Below, piece after piece: positions 22,838 through 32,955 of a DNA stretch of 64,000 bases. Under the pieces are notes generated by a model, which was not told the DNA's origin, did no database searches, and saw only the letters and a list, made by a program, of their open reading frames with translations. A program made the translations under genes and the position numbers. Source of the DNA: Chamaecrista fasciculata (Eukaryota > Streptophyta > Magnoliopsida > Fabales > Fabaceae); NCBI GenBank assembly GCA_003254925.1, contig QANZ01050970.1, forward strand, positions 1 to 64,000, written 5' to 3'. Each line of letters begins with the position of its first letter. Positions within the stretch are counted from its first letter, which is position 1.

Positions 22838-22962
22838 ATGGCTTCCAAAGCTAATAGTACATTTTTCGCTATTCAGCTACATTCAAGATTATCAATATTC
22901 GATGCAATCGAACAATCAAAAATCTCAATCGTCGTTTTCTCTGAAAACTATGGAGAAGCAAA
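22838..22962 (+). pseudogene. TIR-domain fragment of a TIR-NBS-LRR gene
   Basis: Encodes FDAIEQSKISIVVFSENYGEAKW, the alpha-C/beta-D part of a plant TIR domain. The usual start of the domain (DVFLSFRGxDTR) and its C-terminal half are absent. The following codons (VIGKVSFKEVIKCF, then FFDDLVKVGWELTLKTV, in another frame) do not belong to a TIR and I do not recognise them. Just upstream, the phrase TTTTCGCTATTCAGCTACATT occurs twice (near 22,782 and 22,864), a local duplication. The fragment may once have belonged to the resistance gene at 29.3 kb, now separated by about 6 kb of transposons. Confidence 0.65.
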
Positions 22963-23151
22963 ATGGAGCGTAAGTGGAAAATGGTTCAACTGGTTTTTCC
23001 GGTTTTCTTTAACGTGGATCGATCTGATGAAGTAATCGGAAAAGTGTCATTTAAAGAAGTGATTAAGTGTTTCCCACACCCGACTTTCCGGAGCTTTTTC
23101 GACGATCTTGTAAAGGTTGGATGGGAACTCACACTGAAAACTGTGAGGTAA

Positions 23152-23632
23152 TCTCCTTCACATTTGAATTAGTGAACAACTTAATATTTGATTCTATTCT
23201 GTTTAGTCTTTAATATTTCTTAAAAGTTTCATCATCATTGACGTCGAATGATGATGTATTGTATATTATTATAAAAATTAAAAAAGAAACTTTAATTACA
23301 TTTAACATGCGTTTACGTTAGGATTTTTTTTTTAGAATTCAGCAAGTTAGGTCTATTGCATTATGGTCATTATACACATTTATTTGGCTTTCATAGCATA
23401 CAAATGGTTTCATTTTATTAATTGTGTTATAATGTGTCCATCAATGAGATTCCAACGGGCTGAATTTGGAAAAACAAGCGTGCTGATTATATATATAGAT
23501 ATAAGTGAGTGTTTTGGTGTTTTTTTTTTAGTGTATAATATGAACAATACTAAGTGTGAAAGTGAGAGTAAAATACTTGTGTCTTTTGGGTAGAGAAAAG
23601 TGTGGGAGTAGAGTCCTGTCTACTTCTTTGTG
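23152..23632. other. Stretch before the LTR match, possibly 5' LTR upstream part
   Basis: AT-rich, no gene recognised. Part of it, toward 23,632, is probably U3 of the 5' LTR of the Copia-like element, but no partner sequence can be compared because a gap mark at 25,829 interrupts the 3' LTR. Confidence 0.35.
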
Positions 23633-23861
23633 TAGAAGTTGTAGACTCAAAAAGGCGAGTATTTGGCCGTTGTATCCTGGGGGTGACGCGTCCGTGTACC
23701 ACTACACCGGGGTTATAGACAAAGTTTCTACCCGTGGAGGGCGTGAATTACCTTAAAGAGAGCGAGATATCCGTGCCTCGGCCAAATACCACGCAGTTTT
23801 TGTTTACTAACTTTTTATATCTTGATATTGTGTTCTCTTATTTTCTCTTGTAGCCCCAACA
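23633..23861 (+). mobile_element. 5' LTR (matched part) of a gag-only Copia element
   Basis: The 229 bases from TAGAAGTTGTAGACTC to TGTAGCCCCAACA match 25,830-26,058 with only about two differences (GGCCAAAT against GACCTAAT). The end CCAACA is a normal LTR end. The few differences point to a recent insertion. A standard tRNA-Met primer-binding site is not evident directly after it. Confidence 0.85.
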
Positions 23862-23887
23862 AAGTTTAAGGTAACTCAATTTTTATC

Positions 23888-25231
23888 ATGGATGCTACAA
23901 CCGAAAATAAGAGTGGAGTTGGTGATCTTAACAAGCCATTCCGTTTCAAAGGCGTTCATTTTAAGAGGTGGAAAGGGAAGGTTTTGTTTTATCTTAATTT
24001 GTTAAAAGTTTCTTATGTACTCACTGAGAAGAATCCGAAAAAAGTTTCTACTGATTCTATGAGTGATGATGAAAAGAAAGATCATGCTGAAAAAACAGAA
24101 AAATGGGAGAGAGATGAATTTAATTGTCGCTATTATTTACTTAATTGTTTGGCTGACGAATTTTATGATTATTATGAGAAATCATATGAAACTGCCAAAA
24201 AGATTTGGAAAGCCTTGCAGAAAAAATATGATACTGAGGAAGTTGGTGCAAAAAAGTATGCTGCGAGTCGCTTCTTTCGTTTCCAAATGGTGGATGAAAA
24301 GTCTGTGGTGGAGCAAACTCAAGAGTTTCAGATGTTAGCTCATGAAGTGCGATTTGAGGGAATAGAGTTTAAAGATGATCTGATTGTGGCTGGCATCATT
24401 GATAAATTACCCCAATCATGGAAGGAGTTTCAGAAGACAATGAGACATAAGCAAAAGGAGACAAGTTTAGAAAATCTAATCACAAGAATTCGCGTGGAGG
24501 AGGAGGCTAGAGGTCAAGATCTTCTTATGGAGCAAAATGAGGCTAGAGGTCAAGATCTATTTGTGGAGCAAAATGTAAGTGGAGACTATGCGGTCAAGGT
24601 AAATGCTCTTGGGTTTAATTCCTCTTTGCCTCATAATCAAGAGTTGAAGCACAATGCTAAGTTGAAGCCCATAAAAAAATATATGAAAAATTCATTTAGA
24701 AAGAATTATAATAATTCAAGTGAGAAGTCACAACTTTCTTGTTTTGTATGTGGCAAAAAGGGTCATATGGCGAGAAGTTGTAGATATCGAAATCGTGGTA
24801 ATAATAATCCACAAGCTAGTAATGTTGAGGAGCCCTTGGTGGCTATGATAAGTGAGATCAATATGGTCGATGACTCAAAAGGATGGTGGGTTGATTCGGG
24901 TGCCACTAGGCATGTGTGTTGTGATCAAGATTGGTTCAAGGTGTACACACTTTATGAAAATCCGAAAGACATTCTGCTTTGTGACTCTCATACCACTCAA
25001 ATTTTAGGTGAAGGAAATGTGGAGTTAAACTTCACTTGTGGTCGTACTCTCACTCTTAAGAATGTACTCTACACTCCTAAGATGAGAAAGAATCTTATGT
25101 CTGCTTTTCTACTCAATAAAGCAGGTTTCAAACAAACATTTGAATCTGATCAATATATTTTTACTAAAGGTGGAAACTTTGTAGGGAAAGGTTATGCTTG
25201 TGATGGAATATTCAAATTAAATCTTGTATGA
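23888..25231 (+). CDS. Copia-type Gag with zinc knuckle and partial protease (447 aa)
   Basis: An intact open frame. Residues of about 15-200 form a UBN2/retrotran_gag domain ([51 protein letters not shown]). A CCHC knuckle [14 protein letters not shown] is at 285-298. An aspartic-protease start, [13 protein letters not shown], is at 333-345, followed by [17 protein letters not shown] 12-residue unit [12 protein letters not shown] is duplicated in tandem at 206-229. The frame stops after KLNLV. Integrase, reverse transcriptase and RNase H are absent: only about 600 bases separate the stop from the 3' LTR match. The product would assemble particles. The element would need another Copia element for reverse transcription and integration, as in TR-GAG-type non-autonomous elements. 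Confidence 0.85.
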   Translation: MDATTENKSGVGDLNKPFRFKGVHFKRWKGKVLFYLNLLKVSYVLTEKNPKKVSTDSMSDDEKKDHAEKTEKWERDEFNCRYYLLNCLADEFYDYYEKSYETAKKIWKALQKKYDTEEVGAKKYAASRFFRFQMVDEKSVVEQTQEFQMLAHEVRFEGIEFKDDLIVAGIIDKLPQSWKEFQKTMRHKQKETSLENLITRIRVEEEARGQDLLMEQNEARGQDLFVEQNVSGDYAVKVNALGFNSSLPHNQELKHNAKLKPIKKYMKNSFRKNYNNSSEKSQLSCFVCGKKGHMARSCRYRNRGNNNPQASNVEEPLVAMISEINMVDDSKGWWVDSGATRHVCCDQDWFKVYTLYENPKDILLCDSHTTQILGEGNVELNFTCGRTLTLKNVLYTPKMRKNLMSAFLLNKAGFKQTFESDQYIFTKGGNFVGKGYACDGIFKLNLV

Positions 25232-25433
25232 TGAAATGTTTATGTTGATCTTCAAATTGAATGAAATGTGTTCTTCTTTTATTAAATTCTTTGTATTACT
25301 ATTTTTAGCATATTCTCTAAAATTTAATTTATGATTATATTTAAAAAAAACAAGGTGAAAATCTTTTAAATCAAAGTATATTGTGGCATTTGTTACTTTG
25401 GCTTATATGAAATAAGTTTGTAAAAAAAGGGAA

Positions 25434-25828
25434 TGTTACGTGTTAAAAAAAAAAAACAAAAATCCTATATTCTTAATTATGGTTTAAAGTTGTAATTTAA
25501 TTGGTACACATGCTTTTATAGTCATGTATGTGTCTTATGGTGGAAATTTATTTTTATAAATGATGTTTAAAGTTTTGTTATTTAATGAGATGTATAAAAA
25601 GGTTTTGGAAAAAATAATATTTTGATTTTGGTGATATTATAAATTTCCTTATAAAATTAAGGAAATAGTGGGGGCTAAGAAAATTCAACAATTAATTTTG
25701 TTGAGAGTTGTTATTATAGTGGAAAATCCAAATCCTTAAAACTAATATATTATGAGATTATGAGATTTTATAATGGTACCATTCATATATAATATGTAAA
25801 GCCTAGAGATTGGATCCACTCACAAAGG
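25434..25828 (+). mobile_element. Candidate U3 part of the 3' LTR
   Basis: After a purine run (AAAAAAAGGGAA, 25,422-25,433, polypurine-tract-like) comes TGTTACGTG, a plausible LTR start. The sequence then runs to an undetermined base at 25,829, where the matched LTR part begins. It has no counterpart before the 5' LTR match, so either the 5' LTR is truncated or a collapsed gap hides sequence at 25,829. Confidence 0.4.
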
Positions 25829-25829
25829 N

Positions 25830-26058
25830 TAGAAGTTGTAGACTCAAAAAGGCGAGTATTTGGCCGTTGTATCCTGGGGGTGACGCGTCCGTGTACCACT
25901 ACACCGGGGTTATAGACAAAGTTTCTACCCGTGGAGGGCGTGAATTACCTTAAAGAGAGCGAGATATCCGTGCCTCGACCTAATACCACGCAGTTTTTGT
26001 TTACTAACTTTTTATATCTTGATATTGTGTTCTCTTATTTTCTCTTGTAGCCCCAACA
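25830..26058 (+). mobile_element. 3' LTR (matched part) of the gag-only Copia element
   Basis: Almost identical to 23,633-23,861, ending CCCCAACA. The target duplication could not be identified because the start of the 5' LTR is not defined. Confidence 0.85.
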
Positions 26059-26169
26059 TGATGTACCCCATTCGTTGTGTCCAATTGGTTGGATATCTAT
26101 ATCATATCCTCTTTTTTTGTTCTCTTGGATCTTCACGATCAACTTATTTTATGACATCAGACTTTTCAG

Positions 26170-26920
26170 AAGTTAAACTTTTTTTTTCTCTTTCTGTTAT
26201 TTCTTGTTATGGCAAAAAAAAAATATGGTCATATTTCTCTCGTTTCAAATCCGAATACAATTAAATTAGAGCTATAAGTGAAATTTGATGAATTTTTTGT
26301 GTCCAGTTGAAGTTATTGGCAAATAAAGTCAAATCAGACATGAAATCAAACCCGAAAATAGAGTGCTTGTTTCATGAATTTGGTCATATCTCTATTTTTT
26401 CAAATTCAAATGCAGTGGAACCGGAGCAACAAATTACTCTTGATGAGTTCTTTTTCTATCTACTTAGAGTCGTTGACCAACAAGGTCAAATACTACTTTA
26501 AAAGTGAGTTTGGTCAAAATATCAATATTAACTTTCAAAGTACTATTTGATTTCGTTTGTCAATGGTTTCAACTAGACAAATAAATAATTTGTCAAGAGT
26601 AACTTGTAACTCCAGCTCCATTGCATTCCGACTTGAAACAAGATAGATATGACCAAATTTATGAAACAATCGACACATTTTCAAGTTTGATTTTAAGTTC
26701 AATTTGACTTTGTTTGTTGATGTCTCTAACTATACAAAGAAAGAACTCATCAAATTTAACCCATAACTCTGATTTAATCGTATTCGGGTTTGAAATAAGA
26801 GAGATATGATTATATTCAGATGGTAAAACTTTTAAGAAATATTAAGGACCAAAAAGGGATAAAAGAAACTAAAGCAAAACTTGAGTAAATATTAGCGACC
26901 AACATAGATTTTTGACCAAT
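26170..26920. repeat. Degenerate fold-back repeat (family G/H type)
   Basis: Contains GGTCATATTTCTCTCGTTTCAAATCCG and, toward the right, its rough complements (GAAATAAGAGAGATATGAT, ATTAAGGACCAAAAAGGG). These phrases also occur in the family G copies at 32-33 kb. Frames of 80 codons or fewer here are read-through of the repeat. Confidence 0.5.
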
Positions 26921-27044
26921 TTGAATCTTTTCGCATACTTGCAATAAATTACACTAGTTATTGCAAATCCATTCCATCAAATATCAAATCAAAATTAACT
27001 AGTTTTAATATTTATTTAAAAAAGTCGAAGATAATTTTTTTTTT

Positions 27045-27390
27045 AAAAGTACTAATTAATTTCATCTTCAAACTTTATATCAACTGTCATTTTCGTCCCA
27101 ATGTTTTATATTTTGGTCAATTTTATCCTTTAACTAACTTCTTTCATCAAATTAACGACAATTTGCATCCTGTTTTTCAATCAGAGTTAAAATTTGAGTT
27201 TTTTTTTTATCAATTGTACATTATATATCATTAGCCACGTTGATTTTGTCGTTAAATTTTGGCTAAAATAAGAACAAAGGATAAAATTGATAAAAATGTG
27301 AAACATTGAGGACGAAATTGATTGCAAAAAAAGATCGGAGACGAAATTGACAGTTAATGTAAAGTTTGGGGAGGAAATTAATGCTTTTGC
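27045..27390. mobile_element. Degenerate family D fold-back
   Basis: Arms carry AAAAGTACTAATTAATTTCA and GGAGGAAATTAATGCTTTTG and the family phrases TTTTGGTCAATTTTATCC and GACGAAATTGACAGTTAATG. The ends are worn and no target duplication is evident. Between 27,391 and 27,661 there is only AT-rich DNA. Confidence 0.65.
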
Positions 27391-27661
27391 ATATTTTTTT
27401 CTGTAATCCTATACAATTTATTTTCTTGAATTTCAAATCATTATTATTTTTTCTGTTTAAATATTTAATTTTGACTTACTCTTATTTATTTAATTAAAAA
27501 ATTAAAAAATACTTTTAAACCTTTTGTTTTTGGTATTGGGACTTTTTTTTTAATCTCTCTTCATAAATGCTCTGTGTTATATATATTTAAAAAAATAATA
27601 CCTGACTCAATACAAAAACTTATGATTAGTTGATAGTTAGTGTATTGGAACTTTTCTTTTT

Positions 27662-28009
27662 GGCAAAAGCACCTATTTCGTCCCTAAACTTTACATATGT
27701 TATCAATTTCGTCCCTAATCTTTCACATTTCTGTTAATTTTATCCTTTGACTAACTTCTTTTAATAAATTAACGAAAGACTGTATCCTGTTCTTCAATCT
27801 GAGTTAGGATTTGAGTTTCTTTTTCTATCAATTTTATATAATATCTAGTTAGCCACATAGATTCTGTTGTTAATATTTGACTAAAGTAAAAGCAAAGGAT
27901 AAAATTGACAAAAATGTGAAAGATTGGGGACGAAATTGACAACAAAAAAAGATTGGGGACGAAATTGACGACAGATGTAAAGTTTGGGGACAAAATGTGT
28001 ACTTTTGCC
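27662..28009. mobile_element. Family D fold-back element with perfect 9-bp duplication
   Basis: Starts GGCAAAAGCACCTATTTCGT and ends GTGTACTTTTGCC. The arms pair, with repeats of TCGTCCCTAAACTTTACAT-type sequence. It is flanked by TTTCTTTTT at 27,653-27,661 and 28,010-28,018, a 9 of 9 match. This is the best preserved family D copy in the window. Others: 34,082-34,578, 62,751-63,123 (right copy), 63,383-63,757, and half copies. Confidence 0.88.
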
Positions 28010-28178
28010 TTTCTTTTTTTGGTTAAACTATGTTCCTCGTCTATTCGTGTAATAATTTAGGTGAAAACTAATCTCATTTGAGCTAAGTAGCGAAATAGTT
28101 TGAACTCTCCCAACAATGTCAACTCTAGGCAGGGGCAGAGCTAGAATTTTTGGTTGGCAAGGGCCAATATATTTTTTT

Positions 28179-28557
28179 GGCTAAAATTTTATTTTAATCC
28201 CTAATATTTATCCAAAGTTTCATTTTGGTCCTTAATATTTTTTTGTTCTGTTTTGTTCTTTAATGTTTCCTAAAAGTTTCATAATTGGTCCCTAACTATT
28301 AAATATGGTTATATCTCTCTTCTTTTAAACTCGAACATAATGAAATCAGAGCTACATGTTAAATTTGATGAGTTTATTTTTACTCAGTTGAAGTTATCGA
28401 CAAACGAGAGAGATATGATTACATTCAAATATTCAATAGTTAGGGATCAATTATAAAACTTTTAGGAAACATTAAAGACCAAAACAAAACAAAAAAAATA
28501 TTAGGGACCAAAATGGAACTTTAGGTAAATATTAGGGACCAAAATAGGATTTTGACC
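28179..28557. mobile_element. Fold-back element, family H
   Basis: Starts GGCTAAAATTTTATTTTAAT and ends ACCAAAATAGGATTTTGACC. The arms contain TTTCATTTTGGTCC and its complement. Flanks TATTTTTTT and TATTTTTTA are 8 of 9 alike. The centre shares TATGGTTATATCTCTC with family G. Confidence 0.72.
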
Positions 28558-29287
28558 TATTTTTTAATCACATCAACCATAACTTTTTTATCATATAAGA
28601 AAAAAGCTTTTCAATTTAGATTTCTAAGGAAAAAAATATTCTCATTCCTGTCTCACCTAAATAAAAATGTATGTATTGTTAGATGATACAATGAGTCAAA
28701 AGTGTACAATTTCAAAGTAATACATTTAGATTTGTCGAAATCATTAGCTTTTATTATTGAATAAGTTATAAAATTTATCTAAATAATGTTTTTCAATTTT
28801 AGGGTCTAGCATGTACAATGATTTCAAATTTAGAATCATTTTTATAAAATTTTAAAAATTTAAATACTTATAAATGAGTATTTATGAATTTAAAGTTTTA
28901 CATCCAAATACCATAACTTCTAAAATTTAAAATAAAAAGATTTTCTGAAATAATTATTAAGGGTTTAATAATTTTTAAAATATTTTAAGTTTGAAAATTC
29001 TATAATTAATATCATTAAATTTCAATTTTTATAGTTGCTTTCATATACTTTTAATTCAACTTTTTTTTTAAAAAAAAAATAATCTATATCTTTTACAAAT
29101 ACTAATTAGTACAAAATTTTATAAAGTTTGGTTGATAATCAATTTAAGGAATTAAACTAATAATAAACTTCTAAGCCTTTAACAATTAGGTAAATCACTT
29201 TTTGTGATGTTTATATAAATAATAGCAATTTATCCATAAGTAAAAAAAAATAGCAATTTGCATAAATCTTAAAATTGTCTTTTTCAG
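28558..29287. other. AT-rich intron-like stretch before the NBS exon
   Basis: No gene seen. A pyrimidine-rich tract and TTTTCAG just before 29,288 look like a splice acceptor for the NBS exon. Confidence 0.5.
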
Positions 29288-30335
29288 GGGTGAAGTAATG
29301 AAGGACATAACTCACTCTATTATGAGGATATTAGACAAATCGCCATACTTGTTTGAGGGTGATCATCTTGTGGGAATAGAGTCTCATGTGAAAGATGTGA
29401 TTCAATTGTTGAGTGGTCAATTAGACCAAGTTCTAATAGTGGGGATTACAGGAGTAGAAGGAATTGGCAAAACAACCCTTGCTAAAGTCATTTACAATAG
29501 AATAAGTCACAATTTTGAGTATAAAAGCTTCTTTGAAAATGTCTCAGAAGTCTCAGAGAAAAATGGCTTGGATAGTTTACGAAATAAGTTGATTTCAGGT
29601 TTATTTGATGAAGAGGAAATACGAAGCAATAAACGTGCACTTATAGTACTTGATGATGTGTGCAAGATGGGAGAATTTGAGGCACTTTGTGGAAGATCAC
29701 AGGATTATTTTGGTCATGGAAGTAGAATAATCATCACATCTACAAGTAAGACAATACTAGATGAAGTAGGAGCAAATCATATATATACTTTGAAATTAAT
29801 GGAAACTAGTGAGTCTTTGAAGCTCTTCAGTTGGCATGCATTTAAGCAAGAAATTCCCCAAAAAGATTTTTTTTGTCTCTCACTAAATGCAGCTGGATAT
29901 TGTTGTGGGCTTCCACTATCACTGAAAGTCCTAGGCTCTTACTTTTTCCAGAGAAACATAGATGAGTGTAGAATTGCCTTGGGGAAATTGGAGACAATGA
30001 TTAGAACTCAAGTATTGCCAACCTTGAAAGTAAGCTATGAAGGCTTATCAGATTTGGATAAAGATATTTTCCTTGTCATATATAGGTTTTTTATCGGTAA
30101 AGACAGAAACTGTGGTGTATTAAATGGCTACACACCTGATACAGAAATTAGATTAGCTGTTCTCATACAGAGAGGTTTAGTATCAGTTGATGAAAATAAC
30201 AAGCTGCAAATGCATGGTCTAGTTAAAGCATTAGCAGAAGAAATTCTTGTTGAAAAGACAAAACCCAATTGGATGTATGATGTTTTCTTAAGTTTTAAAG
30301 GGGAGCTGATATTCTGTCATCACTATCGTCGGTGA
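29288..30335 (+). pseudogene. NB-ARC exon of a TIR-NBS-LRR disease-resistance gene, fused to a second TIR start
   Basis: Begins after an acceptor (TTTTTCAG|GGGTGAAG); the first ATG is at 29,298. Counted from that ATG: DHLVGIESHVKDV at 22-34, P-loop GVEGIGKTT at 52-60, kinase-2 RALIVLDDV at 113-121, RNBS-B GSRIIITSTS at 141-150, GLPL at 204-207, RNBS-D DKDIFLVIYRFFIGKD at 254-269. The MHD motif reads MHG (305-307). The exon then runs in frame into [12 protein letters not shown], the opening of a TIR domain, and soon stops. NB-ARC proteins bind ATP/ADP as switches in plant immunity. Here the altered RNBS-D and MHD motifs and the missing LRR argue for a pseudogene. The TIR exon that should precede it is not adjacent; the nearest candidate is at 22,838. 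Confidence 0.85.
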
Positions 30336-30589
30336 TTAAAGAATCTAGAATTTCTGTTGTTATATTCTCAACAAATTATGCAGGTTCAAGATGGTGTCTA
30401 GAAGAACTAGAGAAAATCATGGAGTGTCAAAGAACTAAGGGACAAAGACCCCTCACAAGTACGTAAGCAAACTGGCGTTTTTGGAGAAGCATTTGAAGGG
30501 CTTTTAAGGAGGATTTCAACAACAGAAGAAAATGTGTGCTAACTGAAGCAGCAAATTTATCTGGTTGGGATTCCAAAAATTACAGGTAA
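30270..30589 (+). pseudogene. Second TIR domain, deleted and frameshifted
   Basis: The TIR opens with [12 protein letters not shown] in the frame of the preceding NB-ARC. It then jumps, with about 35 residues missing, to [34 protein letters not shown] in another frame, and then to [20 protein letters not shown] in a third. A donor site (ATTACAG|GTAATC) stands near 30,587, where TIR exons of this family normally end. These are clear TIR pieces, each diagnostic, and no intact reading is possible. Confidence 0.85.
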
Positions 30590-30603
30590 TCAAGAATATT
30601 TTC

Positions 30604-30873
30604 TTGGTCAAAGTGCATTTTTGGTCCCATAACTTTAGCTCAGATTTCAATTTGGTCCCATAACCTTTTTTGTTACACTTTTGGTTCCATATCTTTTGCT
30701 CAGGTTTGCATATTTGGTCCCTTATCACTTTTGGTCTCATATCTTTTGGTCAAGTTGCAGAATTGGTTTCATACCTTTGCAAAAAGTTTCACCGTCAGTC
30801 TCACCTGACCCAAAGATATATATGGAACTAATTCTGCAACCTGATCAAAAGATATGAGACCAAGAAAAAGGTC
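30604..30873. mobile_element. Truncated family E fold-back in the TIR-NBS intron
   Basis: Begins GGTCAAAGTGCATTTTTGGT, with TTTGGTCCCATAAC repeats and complementary GATATGAGACCAAG phrases to the right. The end is not the family end. After it the second NB-ARC begins mid-domain, so part of the intron and the P-loop-coding part of the next exon are gone. Confidence 0.65.
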
Positions 30874-31560
30874 CAGTTTCATTGCAAGAACAGCTCATTT
30901 CAGAAACATTGAAAATGAGAAGGATACGATTACACAATGTTGAAATGGGTAAAATCATCATAAAAGAAGGCCTTCGCTGTAAAAAGATACTTTTTGTACT
31001 GGATGATGTGAATCGTTTGGACCAACTAAATGCTTTATGTGGAAGTCGCGAATGGTTTGGTCAAGGAAGTAGAATAATTATCACAACTACAGATAAGCAT
31101 CTACTTCATATCCTTCAGGTAGACAATGTTCATAAATTGGAACCAATGGAAGAGAGTGAATCACTTGAGCTTTTTAGTTGGCATGCTTTTAAGAAGGCAA
31201 GTCCTGAAGAAGATTTCATTTCACTCTCAATAAAAATAGTCAGATATTCTGGAGGATTGCCATTAGCTCTTCAAGTTATTGGCTGTTATTTGTTTGATAG
31301 GGAGAAACCAGAGTGGAAAAGTACATTTGAAAGACTAAAAAGAATACCTGATCATGAAATACAAGAGAAACTAAAAATAAGTTTCGATGGATTAAGTCAT
31401 GATACAGAGAAAGAAATATTCTTGGATATATATCATGCTTCTTTATTGGTACAGACAGAAACTATGCCATTCAAATCTTAAATGACTGTGGCTGTTTTGC
31501 AGAAATTGGGATTAGTGTCCTTGTACATCGAAGCCTTGTAACCATTGACAAGAAAAATAA
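30870..31560 (+). pseudogene. Second NB-ARC domain lacking its P-loop
   Basis: Reads SLQEQLISETLKMRRIRLHN, then kinase-2 KILFVLDDVNRLDQLNALCG, RNBS-B GSRIIITTTDKHLL, GGLPLALQVIGCYLF, and the RNBS-D region EKEIFLDIYHASLL. A frameshift follows near 31,480, and a further frame gives ISVLVHRSLVTIDKKN. The domain starts after the P-loop, which is missing, so nucleotide binding is lost. It follows the second TIR, giving the order NBS-TIR-NBS over the locus. Confidence 0.85.
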
Positions 31561-32079
31561 ATGGAATCCTTGACAACCTTAATGGCAGATAACTCTGGTA
31601 TAAGACATGTTCCTTATTCGTTAATAAGATTGAAGAGCATTCAATATATATCTCTCTGTGATCATGAAGGATCACCAAATGATGTGTTTCCTTCTCTTGT
31701 TTGGTCTTGGTCATCACCAATGAATAATCCCAAGTCCCTTGGCCAACCATATCTGAACTTGTCATTAGTACAAATTAATAGTTCTGATGATTTCTCGTCC
31801 ATTTTCAGTATCCATTCACAAATTCGAAGTCTCAAGCTCAAATGCCATTCAGAGGTTCATGTAAGACAAGATATAAAAAGAATTTTGGATTCTTTAGATG
31901 CAATAATTTGTGCAGAACTTGAAAGGAAACGAAATGCATCACAATTGTCAGACATGGGAAGTTCTGCATTGTCTAATTGTTACAATCAAGTTCAAAGTTC
32001 ATGTTCAGACAAATTTTCAAGTTCTCTTTGGATTCATTTGGGAGAGCACATCAAAGATCTTGAAGAGAGAATTTCACAG
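31561..32079 (+). pseudogene. LRR-end / post-LRR exon of the TNL remnant
   Basis: Encodes MESLTTLMADNSGIRHVPYS, LIRLKSIQYISLCDHEG, FPSLVWSWSSP, then a linker with AQLSDMG-like and SSALSNCYNQVQSS residues. In my recollection this is the standard end of the LRR region in legume and other rosid TNLs (LKTLIADNTAI...SLVRLKSIGYISLCG). The body of the LRR domain, normally many repeats, is missing. The exon ends at a donor, TTTCACAG|GTTTTC. Confidence 0.75.
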
Positions 32080-32228
32080 GTTTTCTCTTCCTCTTTTCAT
32101 TATGATTACTTTCTCTATTGTTTTTTTTTTCGTAAGAGATTACTTTCTCTATTGTCTTAACATAATACAATGACATTTGTAAGAAGCAATGTTTTTTTTT
32201 CCAGTGCTTGTTTCTTTAATAAATATAA

Positions 32229-32746
32229 GGTTTAAGGGTCATTTTGGTCCTAAATATATGCCCTAATGTTCATTTTGGTCCTTTATGTTTCAAAATGTTC
32301 AAATTGATCCTAAATGTTGTCAAAATGTTTCATTTTGGTTACAAACTATTGAATATGGTCATATTTCTCTCGTTTCGAGTTTGAATGTGATGTGTTCAAA
32401 GCTACGTATTGTTCTCAAAGAGTACTTTCTCTATCCAATTGAGACTGTTAACAAACAAGGTCAAATCGATCCTGAAAGTAGACCTCTCATTTCACGATCA
32501 AAACAAGCAAAATTGATCATATCTCTCTCATTTCAAGTTCGAATGTTACGAATTCAGAGATACGAGTTACTTTTAACAAATTCTTTGAACTTGAAATGAG
32601 AGAGGAGAGAAATATGACCAAATTCAATTTTTGGGAACATAATGAAAGATTTTGCCAACATTTAGGACCAATTTGAACATTTTAAAACATAAAGGACCAA
32701 AATGAACGTTAGGACATACATTTAGGACCAAAATGACCCTTTGATC
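32229..32746. mobile_element. Family G fold-back with perfect 9-bp duplication
   Basis: Starts GGTTTAAGGGTCATTTTGGT and ends CAAAATGACCCTTTGATC. It is flanked by TAAATATAA at 32,220-32,228 and 32,747-32,755, 9 of 9 identical and not of low complexity. It lies in the intron between the post-LRR exon and the C-JID exon. The arms carry TTCAAATTGATCCTAAATG and GGTCATATTTCTCTCGTTTC phrases. Confidence 0.9.
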
Positions 32747-32955
32747 TAAATATAATGTAAAACAAAACATAACTTTTTTTAACTGCCTCAAATCTCAATG
32801 AAAATTCAGCCATATGTGGTCAAGTTATTTTCTCTTGATGAATCTACTTTTTTAACTGATTCATTATTTCACCACTGAAAACTTTAAAACGAAACTACTG
32901 TTTGTTTAGTATAAATAGTTAAATAGCATCACTGATTCTTATATAATTGTTTCAG

